This document shows, piece by piece, positions 18,174 through 26,990 of a stretch of DNA of 64,000 bases. A model generated the notes under the pieces. It ran no database searches. It had not been told where the DNA came from and saw only the letters and a list, made by a program, of their open reading frames with translations. The stretch's first letter is position 1, and each line of letters begins with the position of its first letter. The position numbers and the translations under genes were made by a program. The stretch comes from Dictyobacter aurantiacus (GTDB taxonomy: Bacteria > Chloroflexota > Ktedonobacteria > Ktedonobacterales > Ktedonobacteraceae), in contig NZ_BIFQ01000002.1 of NCBI RefSeq assembly GCF_003967515.1, positions 1,612,001 to 1,676,000 on the forward strand. Direction: 5' to 3'.

Positions 18174-19598
18174 ATGCTAGAAGAAGAGTTGGCCCAACTT
18201 CAGCAAATGAAAAAAGAGCTCCAACAGCAAGTCGCCTTACTCAAGGAACTCACCGAGCAACAGCAAAAGCAGATCGGCTTGCTAGAGAAACACACTGAAT
18301 TGCACGACCAAATCATCATGCTCAAGGAACTCACCGAACAGCAACAAAAGCAGATTACCTTGTTGAAAGTTCAAAACACCTCACAGGAAGAGCGGATCAA
18401 AGCATTAGCGGAAAACACGAAAGCGCCCCAGGAACAATTGGCCCAAAGCATTCCCGGTGAACGCCAGCCATTATCTTCCAGGCGGTTGCTACGTCAAATC
18501 AAAGAGCAAATCATACAGGGCAAAACAAGGATTGTGGGGCAACAGGGCTATTATAAAAACAGAAAGATACGATTATCTCCCCCTACAATAGCCATGACGA
18601 TCGTGCTCATCATGACCCTCGTCATGGGAAGTTGGGTCTATGGTGCTGCTATCGGCCATCTACCATGGCCCCAGCGATCATCTCGCCAATTAGTACATTC
18701 CAGTGAGCCGAGCAAAACCGCACAGAGCAGGGCCACAGCTCCTTCGGCGACCGCTGGTGAACCCGGCAAAACTGAACAGGCCAAAGCGACTGCTCCTTCG
18801 ACAACCTCTAGTGGGGCATCCCAATTGACGATACCGGGTTTGTTCACCATCTCCGGAGGCATAAGCACCAGCGCCTTCTTTCGGAGTTCAGAAGGCAGTT
18901 GTCTGGGAACTGCACTGTCAACCAACCGCCTCACGTACACAACAGACGAATTGCAAGAGATGTATAACTATTACATTAATGGGGACAGCATGCCTCTACC
19001 TCAAACGCTCACGCAGATAGATGGGGGTTCTACTACGAGCAGCCCCAGCATGCTTCTACCACAATTCGAGAATTGCCCAACCGGCTGGGAGATAACCAAC
19101 ATCGGGCAACAGCCAATTCAGCTCGTCCAATTACGCATGAAACTGTTAGCAGAACCAACAGCAGCCGATACACAATACAGACTGGTCGACTACTGCTCTG
19201 TCCTCCGCGAAGTCCATCCTGAAATAGATAGTGGTACCTGCCCCGGGCTTGGAGGCCAGGTACAACCCATCTCATATATGTTCTTTTTTGGCTCAGGTCA
19301 TGCTGGTACGGTCGTACAGGGACAATCCACTACGCTAGCCGCTCCGAAAGAGCAAACCATTGTCCCCAAAGATACAGCCTTTCTTCAGTTTCGTTTCATG
19401 CCGGACAATCTTTCTCTGGCACTTACTTATACGATTGAGCCGGAGGTTGTGATCAATACGCCACAGGAAACCAACAAAGTGATTGATCTCCCCCAATGGA
19501 AGGAAACTTTTGTCATGGCTCCTGACGATCATTTCGGTTGCTATCAACTCCAGGGAAAAGCGTTTGTCCCTGTAACCAATGGAGCTATTTGCTTTTAA
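18174..19598 (+). CDS. coiled-coil membrane-anchored protein with extracellular domain
   Basis: 474 aa. Residues 1-100 are a heptad-rich, Gln/Glu/Leu-rich coiled coil that twice contains ELTEQQQKQI. A TM helix lies at about 142-162, then a Ser/Thr/Ala-rich linker with two related AxxPSxT segments, then an extracellular domain (about 215-474) with several cysteines. GGAGA nine bases before ATG 18174 supports the start. It converges on another protein of similar plan. No family was recognised; oligomerisation through the inside coil is likely. Confidence 0.75.
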   Translation: MLEEELAQLQQMKKELQQQVALLKELTEQQQKQIGLLEKHTELHDQIIMLKELTEQQQKQITLLKVQNTSQEERIKALAENTKAPQEQLAQSIPGERQPLSSRRLLRQIKEQIIQGKTRIVGQQGYYKNRKIRLSPPTIAMTIVLIMTLVMGSWVYGAAIGHLPWPQRSSRQLVHSSEPSKTAQSRATAPSATAGEPGKTEQAKATAPSTTSSGASQLTIPGLFTISGGISTSAFFRSSEGSCLGTALSTNRLTYTTDELQEMYNYYINGDSMPLPQTLTQIDGGSTTSSPSMLLPQFENCPTGWEITNIGQQPIQLVQLRMKLLAEPTAADTQYRLVDYCSVLREVHPEIDSGTCPGLGGQVQPISYMFFFGSGHAGTVVQGQSTTLAAPKEQTIVPKDTAFLQFRFMPDNLSLALTYTIEPEVVINTPQETNKVIDLPQWKETFVMAPDDHFGCYQLQGKAFVPVTNGAICF

Positions 19599-19690
19599 AT
19601 GGCTCTCCCATTTGAACACGGTGAGAGGTTGAATAATCAGTGTGATTTCAATCTCTTACCTATTTTCTAGTACCTTCCTTAATAGCATCG

Positions 19691-21121
19691 TCATGGTGCC
19701 GAAACAAAATTCTGATTGGCAAGATTCAATTGATATGTGCGCCAGGTAGAAACATTGGAGAAAACGACCTCAAACACTTGCGGTAGCGTAAGCGAATGAG
19801 CGTCTTCGTGGGTAAGAATATGATATGTTACCTGGATGCGAAACTGTATATCCACCGGGACGCTTGATTCGAATGCGGCATCAATCTGATCAGATTCGCC
19901 GGCACCCAATATGACACGTGGAAGTGGGCTATTGGAGTAGGTGTCAGGGATCATCTGAGAAACGTGCTGGCCTCGATACACAAAACGAGACGGATTGGTG
20001 GAGGTGTATGTAGTAAAAAGGCCAGCAGCATAGACATTCAGTGGATCTGGTACCACATTCACCCTCGTCACGAGCAGGGCCACTTTATCAATCACAACGC
20101 TGTATCCTCCTGTAGACAGACTATGCACGCCGACCGCGATAGTATAAGGAGTGGAAGGCGCTTTGGTATCGAGTGGTACGACCCCAATACTGCGAGGATT
20201 CCCACTGCTCGGAATATAATCTGGTTTGAGAGGATTGCCCGCAATAGCATAGGTTGCACTTTGAAAACTGATGAAGTAGGCATCCAGGTTCGTATCGTGT
20301 GATCCCCGCGTTGAGGTAAGTGGCTTTACAATCGTCTTTGAGGCCGGGCAGAGCGAAGAAAGTGAAGTCAAACACCAGGAAGGACGGGCCAGAGTGACCC
20401 AGAGCAAAGAGAGACACAGGCCGCAACTCAGCATAGAAACAATGGTCACAGTCCCCATGGCTTTGCGGAGAGCATCCATTGGCTGGAAACGCTCATAGAA
20501 AGCGAGCAGCGCAACCATTGTGAGAAAGACAACAACACATAAAATAACCAGCACCGTTAGCTTATGGCTCTTAATAAAATCCAGGAGAGGAACATCAGAA
20601 ACTGGCGGCGCAAAACCCAGCAGAACAGAGAGAATCGCCGTCGCAAACGCATTGATAAACCATCCCAATCCCCTGGACAAGTTGCGCAAAACGTGTTCGC
20701 GAATGGAGATGCCTCCCTGACCATGTATTACATCCTTTTCTGCTTTATGTGCCTCAATGACGGGATGCGGTGGTGGCAATGCAGGAAGCGTTTCTTCTTT
20801 CGGTGAAGGAGTCAGGATTTCTTGTGGTATTTCTTCTACACGCGAGTCTGGTATGATGGGCATGGTCTGTGCCGGATGACTATCCCCCGCAGATGGCTGC
20901 TTGGTTCCTTTAGCCGGAGATTCCACTTTTTTCTGCTTTCGTGGGTGATGCGCCTTCGAATCACTCTGTCTTTTCTCACCCTGTGCATCGCTCGCATCAG
21001 CCCCTTCATCCGGATTGGCCGATGAGGGATCTATGCCTGATCGTGTTACTTCTCCGCTCGTTTTTTTTGTTCTGTTCTTGCGTTTGCGCTGTGGTTTTGG
21101 TTCTTGCTCAGGAACATCCAT
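19691..21121 (-). CDS. multi-pass membrane protein with extracellular C-terminal domain
   Basis: 476 aa. The N-terminal about 140 residues are Lys/Arg/Pro/Glu-rich and disordered. Three hydrophobic segments lie at about 155-175, 190-212 and 225-250, followed by an outside domain of about 220 residues rich in beta-type residues. CGGAGTG precedes ATG 21121. It converges on the 18174-19598 gene, which also joins a cytosolic low-complexity region to an outside domain. Family unknown. Confidence 0.75.
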   Translation of the reverse strand: MDVPEQEPKPQRKRKNRTKKTSGEVTRSGIDPSSANPDEGADASDAQGEKRQSDSKAHHPRKQKKVESPAKGTKQPSAGDSHPAQTMPIIPDSRVEEIPQEILTPSPKEETLPALPPPHPVIEAHKAEKDVIHGQGGISIREHVLRNLSRGLGWFINAFATAILSVLLGFAPPVSDVPLLDFIKSHKLTVLVILCVVVFLTMVALLAFYERFQPMDALRKAMGTVTIVSMLSCGLCLSLLWVTLARPSWCLTSLSSLCPASKTIVKPLTSTRGSHDTNLDAYFISFQSATYAIAGNPLKPDYIPSSGNPRSIGVVPLDTKAPSTPYTIAVGVHSLSTGGYSVVIDKVALLVTRVNVVPDPLNVYAAGLFTTYTSTNPSRFVYRGQHVSQMIPDTYSNSPLPRVILGAGESDQIDAAFESSVPVDIQFRIQVTYHILTHEDAHSLTLPQVFEVVFSNVSTWRTYQLNLANQNFVSAP

Positions 21122-21437
21122 GTTTCACTCCGATCAGTATCAAAGAGAGCTATCTGAGCTGGTTCGCTCAAATCCTTATCCGTCCAGATTCTTTTCCAAT
21201 GAGGGAAAGGAATAAAAGTAAGATCTCTGAGTTATGCCCAAATTTCTATCCTCGTCCGGATCTTCTTTATAAGGATGACTATCTCTTCAGTTTGAAAAGC
21301 ACGCCAAGAACTACATAACAAGTTTGAAAGCGCGCTAGTTGAATAGGAATGATTGAGTAAACTATAGTTACAAAGAAACCACAAGTATATAATATACGAT
21401 AAGAGTACTGTTTGTGTATCACGCCGTTGATATAAAT

Positions 21438-21485
21438 TGAAAGTATCCAGGGCGAGAACACATATTCTCGCCCTAGATACTTTCA
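21438..21485. repeat. large perfect-arm inverted repeat (hairpin)
   Basis: TGAAAGTATC-C-AGGGCGAGAA (21438-21458), a six-base loop CACATA, then TTCTCGCCCT-A-GATACTTTCA (21465-21485). The arms match at 20 of 21 positions. There is no T-run on the plus side, so it is not a classical terminator; it could be a MITE, a REP-like element or a bidirectional transcription block between the membrane protein gene and the tnpB remnant. Confidence 0.7.
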
Positions 21486-21512
21486 GCGAACGTACTGGGC
21501 AGCGACGAACTA

Positions 21513-21704
21513 TTAAGAACGACTCTCTTTTGCTCGGCGCAGCATCCCCTTGAGCAACGCAGTGACAGATTCTCGATCAAGGGAGTGCGAATTTGGGAGG
21601 GGGAGCAACATATAATTATCCGTACCTCCTCTGACAATCAAAACAACTGTTTGATGAAGCATCATCGTTTCCTTGCTACCATTCTCATACTCAAACGTGT
21701 GCAA
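21513..21704 (-). CDS. possible small ORF or gene remnant
   Basis: A 63-codon frame with protein-like composition (VVLIVRGGTDNYMLLPLP, then a helical basic tail). The only upstream start is TTG 21704, directly after a stop codon, with no ribosome site; an internal ATG exists. It may be the tail of a gene cut by the neighbouring tnpB element. Confidence 0.25.
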   Translation of the reverse strand: MHTFEYENGSKETMMLHQTVVLIVRGGTDNYMLLPLPNSHSLDRESVTALLKGMLRRAKESRS

Positions 21705-21784
21705 GACGCGCGTGAGCGGTCAGTTGTTCCTGCTTCATCGCCAGTTGCCAGAGCACGAGGACCTTTGGATCAGCTCCCTCGTTT

Positions 21785-21850
21785 CGGTCTCACATAGGCT
21801 CCACAGGCGCTTTAGCGTCCGGTCGTAACCACTACCCAGGACGGTCAACG
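21785..21850 (-). ncRNA. right-end hairpin/omega-RNA region of the broken tnpB
   Basis: Downstream of the tnpB remnant, read on the minus strand, lies GGACGCTAAAGCGCC (21820-21806), a short stem, followed by TGTGGAG. This matches the hairpin-plus-GGAG ending of IS605-type right ends. The RNA scaffold may persist even though the nuclease gene is broken. Confidence 0.4.
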
Positions 21851-23146
21851 TTACGCATGACGTTGGCAAAGCATGTCGGTCGCGAACCAGGCCAAGTTGA
21901 ACGCCGCGTTCATATCCCGGTCGATCACCAACTCACAGATCTGGCACACATAGGTTCGGTGTTTGAGGGGCATGCGCTTTTTGATATGCCCACAACACGA
22001 GCAGCGTTTGGTCGAGGGAAACCAGCGTGAAGCGATGAAGAGATCGCCTCCCGCGCTCTCCACTTTCGTCTGCAGGAACTGCAAGAGTTGCCCCATGGCC
22101 GCATCCGCCACGGCACGCGACAACTTCCGGTTGGCCATCATCCCCACCACATGGAGGTCTTCGATGCCAACCGCTCCACAGGTGCGCGCCAATTCGGTCG
22201 TGAACTTGTGCTGCACATCCCGACGGATGTTGGCGATCTTCTGGTGCTCGCGCGCCACTTTGCGCCGCTGCTTCTCATAGTTCTTGCTGAAGATGGTTCG
22301 CCCGGTTTCCAGGTCTTTCGTCTTCTGTTTCCTGGAGATCTGACGTTGCAACTTGCCGAGTTTCTTGAGATGGGATGCCAACGGCCTGTGGTTCTGGAGC
22401 CGTCTCCCATCAGAAACCACCGCAGCGTGCGTAATGCCTACATCGACCCCCACGACGGGCACGGGCGTAGGCGAGCGCTCTTTTTGGATGTCGAGTTGGA
22501 TGGATACATACCACTGACCGGCTTCACAGGAGACGGTTGCCCCCAGAATCTTCAGGTCTTCACAAAGGACCTGTGTGCGCCGATGTCGCTTTGTCGTTGG
22601 CCTAGTGGCCTTCCCCGCTTGGACAAAGCGCAGCTTTTCTGCCAGATTGACCGTTCCCAGGGGGCGCAGGAGCTTGCCTCGATCCTTGGTGGTGTGACGT
22701 TGGTCCAGGATGAAGCGCCCCAACCCTGGGATTGAGATTTAGTGACTGCCAACGGTGAATTTGTCGTTGGAGAGATAAAAGGATTCGTGCGTTTTTCCCT
22801 TTTTCTTGAAGCGGGGATAGGCTGCCCGGCCCGCAAAGAAATGGTCATAGGCCTTCTTCAGGTCATCGAAGGCCCCTTCCACCACACACTTAGTGACCTC
22901 ACCCGTCCAGGGATAGGCGTCATGGCGAATGGCATTGAACTGCTTCTTGAGGGCGAAGGCGTTCGAAGCTTTGAGCACGCATTGCGCTTGGGGCGTCGTC
23001 TCCTGCTCCTGTTTGTACGCCTGATACTGTTTCTCCCATTGTTCGCGGCCCCAGTTGTACACAAACCGTCTGGTGCCACAGGCACGTTTCAAATAGTCCA
23101 CCTGCTCGGGTGTGGGGTTCATTCTGATCCGGTGTGCGGTTTTCAT
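21851..23146 (-). pseudogene. tnpB: tnpB (IS200/IS605) with a single in-frame stop
   Basis: ATG 23146 (MKTAHRIRMNPTPEQ) opens a normal TnpB. After KFTVGSH a TAA at 22741-22739 interrupts, and the same frame continues with ISIPGLGRF and on to the end. The second part holds RuvC GVDVGITHA, GIEDLHV, the zinc ribbon CSCCG...CQIC and DRDMNAAFN. All residues needed for activity remain apart from the stop, which is one base from AAA (Lys). Either recent inactivation or stop readthrough; pseudogene is the simpler reading. Confidence 0.9.
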
Positions 23147-23490
23147 CGTGCGTGCCTTTATGCTTTCCTGGTTTTTCAGATCTCGCTTGTGCTTCACAGG
23201 TGAGACGCAACACGAGGCCATGATCCACCATCTGGCCTCTGCCGCTTCCTGGAGAAGGAGAAAGAGGCCGTCTTCTTGGGTGCCATGTCGCCCGTTCATT
23301 GCGGTTCGGTGGGCTTTGAACACCTGTTGCCGATCCCATCATTGCAGTGCCTTCACGAAAACATGCAAGATCCATTCGAAGTATCGTGGTATATGCAGAT
23401 ACCTATAGTAAACACCTGCGTGTCTGTTGTCAAGGGCTAGCAGCTCCTTGTTGTCATTGGTAGATGACCACATATGAAAGATTAATTGTG

Positions 23491-24087
23491 TTAGAGTATT
23501 GAACTGATGGGCTGCCTGAGCGAAATCTGTGGTGGCGCCCGCTTGTGTTGTTTCTCTCCGAACCACTGGAGTAAAGCAGTTCGTACTGTGCCCGAGTTAG
23601 AACTCAACATAGGCAAAGCCATGCGTTTCTTATCCATTCCAGTCGCTATCGCCATGGCCTCGAGTGCTTCTTCTTGGCGCATCATGTGAAGAATGCGTTC
23701 GTCGTATTTTTGATGGTTTGCAAATGACCATTGGCGCGCCAAGTGGAGTGCTAGAAAATTGAGCGTGCCTGTTCCTGGCTCAGGGGCCGTGTCATATATT
23801 TGTGGAGTAGTAGCCTCTCCCCAATAAGTGGAGACATACTGCTGGAAAAGCCAATAGGTCACAACTGGTATGATGATTCCCCACCACGTGAACAGCAGGG
23901 GTAATAGCGCTGCACAGTAGTGGGTACCAACCAGCCGATAGTGTGGAGCGAGCGGGAGCATGAGGAGACAGCCGATCCCGAGGCAGAGTGCAAATGTACT
24001 CAGGAGGTACATCATGTAAATCGGCTTCGTAGTTTCTTCCCTGGAAGGCATGACTACAGAGGGATACTCAAACGAAGATACCATCAT
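23491..24087 (-). CDS. small membrane protein, unknown
   Basis: About 198 aa starting at ATG 24087 (or 24084), eight bases after the transporter stop. Two hydrophobic segments (about 23-45 and 58-80), then a cytosolic part with a helical basic C-terminus. It is co-directional with and directly behind the EamA-type transporter, so probably co-transcribed. No family was recognised. Confidence 0.65.
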   Translation of the reverse strand: MMVSSFEYPSVVMPSREETTKPIYMMYLLSTFALCLGIGCLLMLPLAPHYRLVGTHYCAALLPLLFTWWGIIIPVVTYWLFQQYVSTYWGEATTPQIYDTAPEPGTGTLNFLALHLARQWSFANHQKYDERILHMMRQEEALEAMAIATGMDKKRMALPMLSSNSGTVRTALLQWFGEKQHKRAPPQISLRQPISSIL

Positions 24088-24095
24088 ACTGTGAC

Positions 24096-25190
24096 CTACT
24101 TTCCAAAGAGTGATAACCCAACCATTCCGCATACTATCATGCCCGTACCAGCCCATTGGGGCAACTTTATGCGCTCGCGATACCACACCACACCCACCAG
24201 AAATGGGAGTAGAGGATAGAGGGAGGAGAGTGCGGCGACCATAAGGGTGCTCTCACGTGAGCCGATGTCATAGGAGACGGTGCCGATGACATCGCAGAGA
24301 CCAATTAAGGCGATACTACCACACTGTTTGAGCTGAATTTCTCCCCAACCAGCAACGTGCTGGTATCGCGCGTAGATGAATAAAAAGAGCGCGGAGAAGA
24401 GGCGTGAAGCCATGATCGGTTGAATGGGTCCCAGATGGCGTGTCGCCAGGCTGAGCAAAAAATATTCGGTGCCAAAGCCAAGCATCGCACCGATGCCAAA
24501 GAATACGCCGCTTTGCTGTTGATTGTCGGACCACCTGTACTGTCCTCTCTCCAGCATCGGCACCAGCGCCAAGCCGCAGGCGAGCAGGAGACAGATGCTT
24601 TCGGTGAGAACAGAGAACCAAATAAACCACATATTCACGCCCAACCAGCAGAGCATGGCAAACAACGTCGTAGCTGCTGCTCCCGTCAGACCCAGGACGA
24701 GCACCACAAATGTGAGCATCTGACGTGAGGGCATCAGACGTGGGAACGCAACATGCTCTTTCGCTGCGGTGCTGATAGTCAGAATCATGCCGGTGACGAC
24801 GAGCAGCAGAAGGATAATCACAAAGGGCGAGGGGATCTCATGGAGCAGGAGAACAGCCAGAGCCATGGTGATCAACCCATAACTCGCCGTTACCGGTGAG
24901 ATCAGGGCCAGTGGGCCGAGGGCGAGGGCCCGATACAAGCTGAGGTTGGTCAGGCTACTGACCAGCCCGAGCCCGCATCCCATGCACAGCAGCAAAAGAA
25001 GGGATCCTGGATGCATTCCCCATGTCCATACTGGCGTACTCGCACACAGAACGAGGCACAGGATACCTGCTGCCGTTGTATGTGCTAAGACCTGCGTGTA
25101 GCATATGCCTATTGTTCGAGTGGCTTGCGCGATGAAAATATCTAAGAGCCCGAACATACACGCAGAGGATAATCCAAATACGATGGCCAT
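24096..25190 (-). CDS. EamA/DMT-superfamily transporter
   Basis: 364 aa with about ten hydrophobic helices in two homologous halves, the usual EamA plan; the second half includes the LGPIQPIMASRLFSALF and STLMVAALSSLYPLLPFLVG stretches. It probably exports a small metabolite; the substrate is unknown. GGAG six bases before ATG 25190 sets the start, although the frame extends upstream. Its 5' region is divergent from the PW-motif peptide cluster, with an operator-like palindrome between them. Confidence 0.85.
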   Translation of the reverse strand: MAIVFGLSSACMFGLLDIFIAQATRTIGICYTQVLAHTTAAGILCLVLCASTPVWTWGMHPGSLLLLLCMGCGLGLVSSLTNLSLYRALALGPLALISPVTASYGLITMALAVLLLHEIPSPFVIILLLLVVTGMILTISTAAKEHVAFPRLMPSRQMLTFVVLVLGLTGAAATTLFAMLCWLGVNMWFIWFSVLTESICLLLACGLALVPMLERGQYRWSDNQQQSGVFFGIGAMLGFGTEYFLLSLATRHLGPIQPIMASRLFSALFLFIYARYQHVAGWGEIQLKQCGSIALIGLCDVIGTVSYDIGSRESTLMVAALSSLYPLLPFLVGVVWYRERIKLPQWAGTGMIVCGMVGLSLFGK

Positions 25191-25380
25191 ACTATGCTCC
25201 AGCGAACTTCTCATACGCGGTACAATTTGCAAGCAATGGTCGCGGACAATCAACAGGAGAGGCACTCTCAGAACAGGCGCATTGACCCGGTGCCATCTAG
25301 AATGAAACCTCCCGCTCCCATTTTCATAGAGCATACCTTGCGAATATATCCTCCGTCTCTCAATAACCATCAGATTGTGA

Positions 25381-25414
25381 GTACAGACATGCTGAACTTT
25401 TGGCATGTCTGTAC
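25381..25414. promoter_or_regulatory. perfect 12-bp inverted repeat, operator-like
   Basis: GTACAGACATGC (25381-25392), ten-base spacer, GCATGTCTGTAC (25403-25414). It sits between the minus-strand transporter and the plus-strand small-peptide cluster, with an AT-rich TATAAA at 25428-25433 just downstream. A dimeric repressor site or an RNA hairpin are both possible. The flanking about 350 bp hold no gene. Confidence 0.6.
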
Positions 25415-25540
25415 GCTGTATGTCACATATAAAAAAAGTATTTTGTTTTGATATCTGCTAGGCTTGTAACAGAGACATTTCTTGAAAGCATAGATAGAAA
25501 GGAAAGGAGCTATCTACCTGGTGCTTTTGCTTCATCATTG

Positions 25541-25660
25541 ATGAACCTTATAGTGTTCATAGAAATAACTGCGTTTTGTATGGTGCTTATTGCATCCTGT
25601 CAGGTTCCTTTTTGGCACAGATTGAGCACGACTCCCACCATTATCTATTTGTATAGTTGA
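25541..25660 (+). CDS. small membrane peptide with PW/IIY motif (cluster member A)
   Basis: 39 aa: one hydrophobic helix (3-19) and a 19-residue tail VPFWHRLSTTPTIIYLYS. The tail matches the repeat found in the next three ORFs. ATG 25541 lacks a close ribosome site, with AAAGGAG about 30 bases upstream; a TTG at 25538 or a longer form is possible. It is believable mainly because its tail is shared with its neighbours. Function unknown. Confidence 0.5.
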   Translation: MNLIVFIEITAFCMVLIASCQVPFWHRLSTTPTIIYLYS

Positions 25661-25709
25661 ATCTCAGTTCTTTGCTCCAGGAACTGGGAATAAAGGAAGG
25701 AAGCCCTCT

Positions 25710-26249
25710 ATGTCAATTCTTTTTCAACTTCATTCAAGTTTAGAGCCATGTACAACATCCTGCATATCGTTTCCCTGGTTTTCCTTGTTTGGAGCAATTT
25801 CACGGGTATTTGTTCCCTGGTATGCCGTGGCTCACTCTTTCCAGCCAGATCCACATATCATTATGCCGTGGTATAGCCTGGCTGCAGCACAATCCCTTAT
25901 TGCTGTTCCCAGGTTCCATGTGGTTGCAATATTGACGCTTATTGCTGTTCCCTGGTATGGCTTGACGTCAGTAATACCTCAGGCTTTTTACCCCTGGTTT
26001 AGCCTGGCGTCAGTAGTACCTCATGTGTCTTTTCCCTGGTATAGCGTGGAGGCTATCGCGCCTCATGTCTTTTTTCCCTGGTATAGTGTTGAGACTATAG
26101 CATCTCATGTGGCTTTTCCCTGGTTTCGTTTAGCATCAGGTATGCCTCGGGCTTTTCACCCCTGGTATAGTCTGGTTTCACTATCTCCTCGTGTCTTTTA
26201 TCCGTGGTTTACTATCACACATATACAATCGATTGTGCTCATACCTTGA
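25710..26249 (+). CDS. PW-repeat protein (cluster member B)
   Basis: 179 aa built from about eleven tandem units of 14 residues (one of 17), consensus PW-[YF]-S-[LV]-xxxxP-x-[VA]-[FA]-[FVY]. The Trp is replaced once (PRF). The 42-bp DNA units have diverged, partly at synonymous positions, while the motif is kept. Strong AAGGAAGG site eight bases before ATG 25710. No clear signal peptide; the whole protein is aromatic, Pro-rich and hydrophobic, suggesting membrane association or a beta-solenoid. No known repeat family was recognised. Confidence 0.75.
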   Translation: MSILFQLHSSLEPCTTSCISFPWFSLFGAISRVFVPWYAVAHSFQPDPHIIMPWYSLAAAQSLIAVPRFHVVAILTLIAVPWYGLTSVIPQAFYPWFSLASVVPHVSFPWYSVEAIAPHVFFPWYSVETIASHVAFPWFRLASGMPRAFHPWYSLVSLSPRVFYPWFTITHIQSIVLIP

Positions 26250-26382
26250 TTTGGCCTGGTACGCACGGTACGCTTTGTTTTTGAATGAGCGGCCTCTTGT
26301 CAGTATGACAATTCCAAACGTGTGTCCCTGGCACTAAAAATGGTGAAAGTCGCATAGTTTTACGGTAGAAAGGTACAGCTAT

Positions 26383-26565
26383 ATGACGCATACACTTCGT
26401 CAGCAACTCATCTTTATCGTCGGAGTTATTGCATTGCTTGCACTGCTTGTTCTTGTTTCCCTGGTTCTTGCTAGCCCACACCCAATCGAGCATGTATTGA
26501 ACAGCACTCCGAACATTATTTACCCACGTACTCATGTTCCTCACGTTATTTACCCACATAGTTAA
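26383..26565 (+). CDS. small membrane peptide with double IYP motif (cluster member C)
   Basis: 60 aa: basic/polar start, hydrophobic helix 9-30, then an outside tail with two related segments, STPNIIYPR and HVPHVIYPHS. AAAGG nine bases before ATG 26383. The next peptide starts 17 bp after its stop, and that ribosome site overlaps this stop, so the two are coupled. The tail is homologous in pattern to the repeats of the 25710-26249 protein. Confidence 0.7.
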   Translation: MTHTLRQQLIFIVGVIALLALLVLVSLVLASPHPIEHVLNSTPNIIYPRTHVPHVIYPHS

Positions 26566-26582
26566 AGGAAGGTAGTGTTGAC

Positions 26583-26735
26583 ATGATGTGTAGACTTACT
26601 ATACCAAGAGCTTTCGTAATCGTTCTGTTCGTGTTCCTGGCAGTGCTTGCATGTTTGATGTTGCTAGTGCCCCACCATTCCCATCCCTGGCACGCACTGA
26701 GTGCTGTTCCCGGCATCATTTATCCGCATAGCTAA
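26583..26735 (+). CDS. small membrane peptide ending IIYPHS (cluster member D)
   Basis: 50 aa: hydrophobic helix about 8-29, then VPHHSHPWHALSAVPGIIYPHS, given here in parts: PWHALS, AVPGII, YPHS. This tail is one complete PW repeat, and its last six residues closely match those of the preceding peptide (VIYPHS). AAAGGAAGG overlaps the upstream stop; ATG 26583 or 26586 can start. The IS607 element lies directly downstream, so the cluster may have been cut here. Confidence 0.7.
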   Translation: MMCRLTIPRAFVIVLFVFLAVLACLMLLVPHHSHPWHALSAVPGIIYPHS

Positions 26736-26749
26736 GTGGAGATCCCACG

Positions 26750-26990
26750 GATAAACCGTAGACGGTTACACATGGCTAGGAGGAAAAGCATGTCTCACTT
26801 CGATTGACAACGGGAATGGCATTTGGGAAGTGAATTTCCAAATTGCAAATGGAAGATAAGTTTGGCCACAAACGGTCAAACTTTCTTCTGCTTTTGGGGT
26901 CTTTTGAGTGCGTCTTCCCACTCGTAGGAGACGATCTCCATAGTTCCGTCACGACTAGCGAATCCTGACAGGTGTCAGGATTTTCACGTG
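26750..26990 (-). ncRNA. probable omega-RNA / right end of the IS607 element
   Basis: A perfect stem AATCCTGACA-GG-TGTCAGGATT (26961-26982) lies inside the last codons of tnpB, followed on the minus strand by about 200 bp without a gene. TnpB omega-RNAs typically overlap the tnpB 3' end in this way. The guide boundary was not located. Confidence 0.5.

Noticed and set aside
25710..26249. 42-bp repeats as a CRISPR or simple satellite
   Set aside because: The units abut without spacers, diverge in DNA and conserve a reading frame, so they are protein repeats.
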